Below, one piece after another: positions 58,695 through 64,000 of a stretch of DNA of 64,000 nt. Numbering within the stretch: the stretch's first letter is position 1; each line of letters begins with the position of its first letter. The notes beneath the pieces were generated by a model. The model did not search any database and was not told the origin of the DNA. It worked only from the letters and a program-made list of their open reading frames with translations. Origin of the DNA: Pterois miles (Eukaryota; Chordata; Actinopteri; Perciformes; Scorpaenidae); contig CAMQGK010000416.1 in assembly GCA_947000775.1 (NCBI GenBank), forward strand, positions 3,157,501 to 3,221,500, read 5' to 3'. The translations under genes were made by a program, and so were the position numbers.

Positions 58695-59697
58695 GTATAT
58701 ATGAACCCTTTTGGATTTCTTGGATTTCTTCATAAATTGATCATAAAATGTGTTCTGATCTTCATCTAAGTCACAACAATAGACAAACACCATTTAAACT
58801 AAATTATATGTTTTCATGTTTTTATTGAACCCACATCTAAACATCCACAGTGCAGGGTGGAAAAAGTATGTGAACCTTTGGATTTAACACTGGTTGACCC
58901 TCCTTTGGCAGCAATAACCTCAACCAAATGTTTTCTGTAGTTGCAGATCAGACCTGCAAAACAGTCAGGAGGAATTTTGGACCATTCCTCTTTACAAAAC
59001 TGTTTCAGTTCAGCAGTATTCTTGGGATGTCTGATGTGAATTGCTCTCTTGAGATCATGCCACAGCATCTCAATGGGGCTGAGGTCAGGACTCTGACTGG
59101 GCCACTCCAGAAGGCATATTTTCTTCAGTTGAAGCCATTCTGTTGTTGATTTACTTCTATGCTTTGGGTTGTTGTCCTGTTGCATCACCCATCCTCTGTT
59201 GAGCTTCAGTTGGCGGACAGATGGTCAGAGGTTTTCCTGCAAAATGTGTTGGTAAAATTGGGAATTCATTTTTCCGTCGATGACAGCAATCTGTCCAGGC
59301 AGCAAAGCAGCCCCAAACCATGATGCCCCCTCCACTATATTTCACAGTTGGGGTGAGGTTTTGATGTTGGTGTGCGTGCCTTTTTTTCTCCACACATAGT
59401 GTTGTGTGTTCCTTCCAAACAAATCAATTTTGGTTTCATCTGTCCACAGAATATTTCATGTTGCCATTAGCCTAGGGGTTCACATAGTTTTCCACCCTGC
59501 ACTGTGAATGTTTATATGTTGTGTTCAATAAAAACATGAAAACATAATATTTTTGTGCGGTATTAGTTTAAGTAGACTGTGTTTGTCTATTGTTGTGACT
59601 TAGATGACGATCACAACACATTTTATGCCCAATTTATGCAGAAATCCAAGTAATCCCAAAGGGTTCACATACTTTTTCTTGCAAATGTATATTTATA
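58695..59697 (-). mobile_element. Tc1 element with long inverted repeats and inner direct-repeat sites
   Basis: Left: TGAACCCTTTTGGATTTCTT, TTCATCTAAGTCACAACAAT and inner GTGCAGGGTGGAAAAAGTAT. Right: the mirror images, ending AAAGGGTTCACATACTTTTT. This gives arms of about 180 bp with an outer and an inner copy of a short motif, the layout of IR/DR-type Tc1 elements (Sleeping Beauty-like). The inside is a transposase without its N-terminus. Confidence 0.75.
58814..59470 (-). pseudogene. Tc1 transposase fragment with all three catalytic positions
   Basis: Minus strand: WTDETKIDLFG (first Asp), KYSGGGIMVWGCFAA, a frameshift near 59170, MMQQDNNPKHRSKSTTEWLQ (second Asp), PSQSPDLSPIEMLWHDLKRA (Glu) and ICNYRKHLVEVIAAKGGSTS. 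The DNA-binding half is deleted. A close relative is at 28620-28944. Confidence 0.8.
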
Positions 59698-59879
59698 TCC
59701 AACCTAAATGTTTTCAGTGTACTGAAGAAATAAAGGAATTGGCCTCACTGTACGAGTAGTTTTGGATGGGACTTTAAGTCTTACACTAAGTTAAATCTTT
59801 CACTGATCCCTTTTTAATATTGCTCGATGGTATTGATTTCTGTACTGTATGCACTGTAATACTGCTCTGATTGGACAAT

Positions 59880-60515
59880 GGTGTCACGTGTTCTCAGTGA
59901 AAGCAGTGGAGACATCAGCCACTGTCTATTCCATCCCTGCCTCCAAAGTCTCAAAAGTCAACCTGATGAGCAAGCACACCAAGAGCGAGCGCTCATCACA
60001 GCTCCATGCTCGCAGGAGCAGAAATCCTCCCTTGCAAGGAAGCTTTTCCACTTGTGGCTACTGTTCTGTGCACTTGCATCCTGTGGATGTACATGTGTGC
60101 TGGTTTTGAGTCCAATTTAAAAACCAGTCATCACTCCTCATGTGTTGGGCTTCACCCATTTGAGTTTTTCCAGTTTGTATGTCTAGTCAATTACTTTTTT
60201 GTCTTTGCGTTGTGGACTGATATTTGTTTCCCCTCTGCTGGACCAGCTGCATTTTTGCAGTTTTTCAATCATTAATTTTTTGCACTCTACCTACTGCCTC
60301 TTCATCCTTTACTGCATTTGGGTCCACCACTTAAACCACAGACTTGACATCAAGGGGCTGAAGCAACAAGGAACTGGTCAAACTGGGCTGTTATAACTGT
60401 AACAGGCATCCTGTTGATTCCTGCTATTGTACAGAACTATACAATCTACTATGTACCCGAATTTCCCTCCAGGGATAAATAAAGGTTCATCTTATCTTAT
60501 CTTTTCTTATCTGAA
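59880..60515 (+). mobile_element. Retroposed copy of the coding-like repeat with a LINE tail
   Basis: Reads AVETSATVYSIPASKVSKVN, LMSKHTKSERSSQLHARRSR, then non-coding DNA ending CCCTCCAGGGATAAATAAAG and TTATC units (to about 60515). It is homologous in reverse orientation to 55520-55745, including bases after the coding-like part. Confidence 0.5.
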
Positions 60516-61105
60516 TCCACTTTACCACATCGGACAACAGCCTCAGTCATGAGGACAGAAAAACTAAGTTTCCTGCAAACAGATTTCCCAAATGCTGTAT
60601 GTTTTGTTAGAAATGTAATGCTGTCCAAATAAGGTATGGTTATCAACATGAGGAGGAAACATTTATATTCAGCATATCTGCAAAATCTTCACTGCCAACA
60701 TACAGGACCAGGTCTCACCCTTTTTGTGCCCTAGACAATCTGGCAACCCCCCACCATCACCACTGCCGCCAGCAGGGGAGCACCATAACCCTAGCTCTGT
60801 AAACCACAACACACATCACACTGGTTTTAAGACAAAAATTAAGATTTTGATTTTCAGAAATAACTGTATTTATTGTAACATCAATAAACAACTGTTCCCT
60901 GATATCAATGGCTTTAAAGTGTTTTGTCAGTTGCAGGGTTGCTGGACTGAAAAGTGTATTTCTTTCTTTATTTATTTGTTTATTTGTTACCTCAATGCAG
61001 ACAATGAAGAAGGGCATCAAGAGCAGGATACTATAAGCCAGTCAGTGATGTTTTTTTCTTATTCCAATCTTCCCTTTCTATTTGTCAATAACCCTCATAA
61101 TCCAG
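60516..61105. other. Intron sequence before exon F
   Basis: No repeat family recognised. It ends with a weak pyrimidine tract and AG at 61104-61105. Confidence 0.5.
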
Positions 61106-61381
61106 GTTCACATCACTGTTATGGACAACAATGACAATGCTCCCATCTTCTCTCAACCAACCTATGATGTCACTGTTTCTGAAGACACACCACCTGACAC
61201 TGAGGTGGTTCAGGTTCTGGCATCGGACCGCGATGAACATCATCGACTGACCTACTCTCTGCAGAGCTCCATAGACCCCAGTAGCATGCGTCTGTTCAGC
61301 ATCCACCCCACCCTGGGCACCATCTACACTGCTCAAAGGCTGGACCATGAGGCCTGTGCCCAACACATCCTCACTGTCATT
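61106..61381 (+). CDS. fat3: fat3-like exon F: cadherin linker plus repeat
   Basis: The acceptor is CATAATCCAG and the donor GTAAGT. It is 276 nt, 92 codons, phase 0 at both ends. It starts VHITVMDNNDNAPIFSQPTY, with the calcium-binding DNNDNAP at residues 7-13. Next come DVTVSEDTPPDTEVVQVLAS, DRDEHHRLTYSLQSS, a FSIHPTLGTIYTAQ segment and LDHEA (the LDRE equivalent), ending HILTVI. The next exon resumes with VKDQEFPYRKNL, which is the AxDxG position of the same repeat. The fit to FAT3 is close (SEDxxPDTE, IYTAQRLDHEA). A minus-strand ORF across the same bases is a shadow. Confidence 0.94.
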
Positions 61382-61734
61382 GTAAGTCTATTTCACTGTC
61401 TCTGCCAATGACTTATATTTAGGATTTTGTACTAAAAGCTGTAATGCTTTGAACACAATTTTGTCTGCATTGCTGTGTTTATGGAGTTCTTGTCTTATCT
61501 TGTGGTCGATCAGTCCCCTTTTTCATTCATCCTGCTGATGGTTTCCAGAACGGTAAGAACAAAAGGCAATTTCAGCCTCAAGTTATACAGTAATTAGTTG
61601 TTATACTGCAGAATAGGGGTATGATGGTACGCAAAATCCATTGAATCGCTTGATATGTATCTCTTTGGGCTTGCAATTAAGTTTTGATGTGTTTTCAATC
61701 ACCGAAGGGGTTGAACCCTTTGATGTTGGTGCCG

Positions 61735-62560
61735 GTTAATTAGGGATCAAGCCTCGAAGGGGCAGAGCCCTTCTAAGTTTAAGCCGGTTTATTATTATTA
61801 TGATTATTATTATTATTGTTGTTGTTGTTGTTATTATTTGTTGTTGTCTTATGTTGCAGCTCCAATTGCAGTGAGCTGCAATGAGCTAGAAACATGAAAC
61901 TTTGCACAGTTGTAATGCCTCAGTTGCAGTATGATCCAAATAGGCCACATGGTTGCGCTATAAGATTTTCAAGGCTGGTCCCCTCACACCATAACTTCCA
62001 TTAACTTGAAATTTGAGACACATATGCTGGTGAACATGCTCTACAAAAAAGCTTCTTGGTCCACCAAAGTCCACCCAGTACATTGTCCGCCATTTTTATT
62101 TTTTTTGAAAAACATTTCCTAAACCATAGGTCCAGTTTTTAAAAAAAAAAAAAAAAAAAAAAGTGTGGACCATTATTGGACAAACCTCATCAAAGATTGT
62201 TGATATCTCATTTTGTTTTCAAGATATTGACCAATGAACATTAAGAGGGCTGGGCTTAGCAGGAAATTGGCCATAATTCATCAACCATTTTTCCAGTCAT
62301 CATAATTCTTGCTAGATATCTTGAGTACATCTTTGGAAATAAACGTACAAAAGCTACTCACTTGAAATTTGACACATACTGTGTACATACACATTCTGCC
62401 AACTAGATTTTCCTCCACTTTTAATTATTTGAAAAACACATTTTTTACATCTCCTCCTAAACTGTAGGTCTGATGTCTACCAAACTTTCTGTGAATCATT
62501 ATTGGACCAAGCTTATCAAAATGAAAAAGGGCTTGAACACATGGACTGCAAGTTGCTGCT
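61735..62560 (+). repeat. Dispersed repeat (CGAAGGGGCAGAGCCCTTCT type) with ATT/GTT runs
   Basis: A small palindrome CGAAGGGGCAGAGCCCTTCT, then (ATT)n and (GTT)n, a long tract with GAAACTTTGCACAGTTGTAA and ACTTGAAATTTGACACATAC phrases, and a poly-A at 62138-62161. I recognise it as a widespread fish interspersed repeat without coding capacity. It fills most of the exon F-G intron. Confidence 0.5.
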
Positions 62561-62877
62561 ATAATTTCCAAGTCTTTCTGTGTCTCATATGTAGAGCAGC
62601 AGTAGAACCAGAAGCAATCTCGAAAGTAAAAGAGTGAGAGCTCTGGTGTGATAAGATTTTGCATTTTGCTTTTGTGTTTGTTATACCACCCTGTGGCAGT
62701 CTGACGATCTGTCCGAATGTACCCCACCTTATCCCAGTGTCAGCTGAGATCTTGGAAAATTATATCACTGGCCACATTCGAGATTTTGCAGTTACATGAT
62801 TATTAGATTTTTCTGTGACCATGAAGAGTGACATTTTTGTTTGTTTTATTTTTGTTTGCTTTTTGTTTTCTCCACAG

Positions 62878-63088
62878 GTGAAAGACCAGGAGTTCCCATA
62901 CAGAAAGAACCTGGCTCGTGTGCTAATAGAAGTAGAAGATATGAATGACCACGTACCCATCTTTACTAGTGCACTGTATGAAGGCTCAGTCTATGAATCA
63001 GCAGCAGTGGGATCAGCTGTGGTCCAGGTGACTGCCCTGGACAAAGACAAAGGCATGAACGCGGAGCTACACTACTCCATTGAAGCAG
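62878..63088 (+). CDS. fat3: fat3-like exon G: cadherin linker with His variant and next repeat
   Basis: The acceptor is TTTTCTCCACAG and the donor GTAGGC. It is 211 nt, start phase 0, end phase 1. It begins VKDQEFPYRKNLARVLIEVE, followed by linker DMNDHVP, in which His replaces the second Asn of DxNDNxP; the same DxNDHxP form is what I recall at this position in FAT3. It continues FTSALYEGSVYESAAVGSAV and ALDKDKGMNAELHYSIEAG, the DxDxGxNA motif of cadherin repeats. Only a 116-bp intron separates it from exon H, the shortest intron in the window. Confidence 0.94.
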
Positions 63089-63204
63089 GTAGGCACCTCT
63101 GACAGCTAAATACTTTATCTTGTATGTTCACGTTTTATATTCTGTAAATAATTGCCCTTAAAATAACTAACACATTGATGATATTGTTATTGATCTTTCA
63201 ACAG

Positions 63205-64000
63205 GGAACACTGGAAATGCATTCCACATTGAACCAGTTTTGGGTATCATCACTGTTGCACGTGACCTGGACTTGTCCAGCATAGGCCATTATGTTCTCA
63301 CTATCAGAGTCACTGACAGTGGGTCTCCTCCCTTGTCCACCACCACTATAGTGCGCATTGCTGTCACCTTGTCTGATAATGCTGGCCCAAAGTTCCCTCA
63401 GCCAGAATACCAGGCTGAAATCACAGAGAAAGCTGTGGTTGGGACCTCCGTCACCACAGTCAATGCAGTCAGCCAGTCCACTCTCACTTATGACATCAAG
63501 CAGGGTAACACAGATCATGTTTTTCAGATAAATCAGTACAGTGGAGTGATTTCTACCCAAAAGCCTTTAGACTATGAGGCTACAGCATCTTACACCTTGA
63601 TAGTCCAGGCAACCAACATGGCTGGCATGGCCTCCAATGCTACTCTTTTAATCCAGGTAGTGGATGAAAATGATAACCCACCAGTTTTCCAGCAGCCTCA
63701 CTATCATGGCAGCATCAGCGAGGCAGCACCAGTCAACAGTGTAGTCTTGAACTCAGATGAGTCACCTCTCGTAATCAAGGCCACTGATGCTGACCGCAAC
63801 CAAAATGCTCTGTTGGTCTACCAGATTGTTGAGGACACTGCAAAAATGTTCTTCACAGTGGACTCAGGTACTGGCTCCATCAGAACCATTGCCAATCTAG
63901 ACCACGAGACGTTTGCCACCTTCCACTTCCATGTTCATGTCAGGGACAATGGCAGGCCACAGCTGACAGCAGACAGTCCAACAGAGGTCACAATACAAGT
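63205..64000 (+). CDS. fat3: fat3-like exon H (5' part of the large central exon; cut by window end)
   Basis: The acceptor is TGATCTTTCAACAG and the start phase is 1. The frame stays open through 64000 (264 full codons seen). It begins GNTGNAFHIEPVLGIITVAR and contains about two and a half cadherin repeats. The first has VTDSGSPP and a degenerate linker around LSDNAGPKFP. The second has LDYEATASYTLIVQATNMAG and the classic linker DENDNPP. The third has ATDADRNQNALLVYQIVE, RTIANLDHETFATFHFHVHV and RDNGRPQ. The DNA at the cut still codes in frame, so the exon continues beyond the window. FAT1/FAT3 genes have one exon of several kilobases here, which this probably is. The third repeat gives the best evidence for FAT3 rather than FAT1. 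Confidence 0.94.

Larger units (their letters stand above)
12790..64000 (+). other. fat3: FAT3-type giant protocadherin gene, internal part (8 exons)
   Basis: Eight exons splice into one uninterrupted frame of about 778 codons made only of cadherin repeats. Intron lengths are 6425, 10114, 2694, 12689, 15342, 1496 and 116 bp. Start/end phases are 1-1, 1-0, 0-0, 0-1, 1-0, 0-0, 0-1 and 1-open, and each junction fits the next. FAT-family proteins are single-pass membrane protocadherins with about 34 cadherin repeats, working in cell contacts, planar polarity and, for FAT3, neuronal process shaping. The run of exons before one very large exon resembles FAT1/FAT3 gene structure, so these would be roughly exons 3-10. 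FAT3 is preferred over FAT1 because stretches in the last exon (SEAAPVNS, RTIANLDHET, FHFHVHVRD) read like FAT3. The a/b paralogue cannot be told. Both ends of the gene lie outside the window. Confidence 0.82.

Overview
The window is an internal piece of a vertebrate gene, almost certainly from a teleost (probably percomorph) fish. Eight short, in-phase coding exons on the + strand are separated by introns of 0.1 to 15 kb. The introns carry typical fish repeats: Tc1 transposons, Penelope-like and L2/Rex-type LINE remnants, tRNA-derived SINEs with TTATC or CTT tails, hAT remnants and long CA/TG tracts. No prokaryotic feature, CRISPR array or independent RNA gene was seen.

The gene: exons at 12790-13113, 19539-19600, 29715-30029, 32724-32934, 45624-45763, 61106-61381, 62878-63088 and 63205-64000 (cut by the window edge) join into one open frame of about 778 codons. 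All junctions are AG/GT and phase-compatible. The product is a string of extracellular cadherin repeats. Wording and exon layout match the FAT1/FAT3 branch of giant protocadherins and fit FAT3 best (fat3a or fat3b cannot be decided). The last exon is probably the start of the very large central exon of FAT genes. Bases 1-12789 are intron; the signal peptide, first repeats, remaining cadherin repeats, laminin G/EGF modules, membrane segment and cytoplasmic tail all lie outside the window.

Layout: 1-12.8 kb, intron with LINE tails, a fold-back Penelope-like element (4956-5952), a second Penelope-like remnant (10909-11385) and an internally deleted LINE (about 11.9-12.7 kb). 13.1-19.5 kb, intron with a BED-finger hAT remnant and a Tc1 copy split by a solo LTR. 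19.6-29.7 kb, intron with a LINE interrupted by a LINE of opposite orientation, a nearly full-length Tc1 transposon with terminal repeats (25647-27222), and a deleted Tc1 carrying a SINE. 30-32.7 kb, a 41-bp minisatellite and a LINE remnant. 32.9-45.6 kb, an AT microsatellite, a GAACC-rich repeat hit twice by one SINE family, and a SINE-in-SINE. 45.8-61.1 kb, three LINE remnants, hAT pieces, Tc1 copies and a three-level nest at 56 kb. 61.4-64 kb, the exon-dense end.

The best second looks are the fold-back Penelope-like element with hammerhead-ribozyme-like cores in both arms, the solo LTR with a clean 5-bp target duplication, the 62-nt exon wedged between long TG and G24 tracts, and a recurring coding-like fragment at 55.6 and 59.9 kb. 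Family calls were made by reading translations and from general knowledge; no database search was run.
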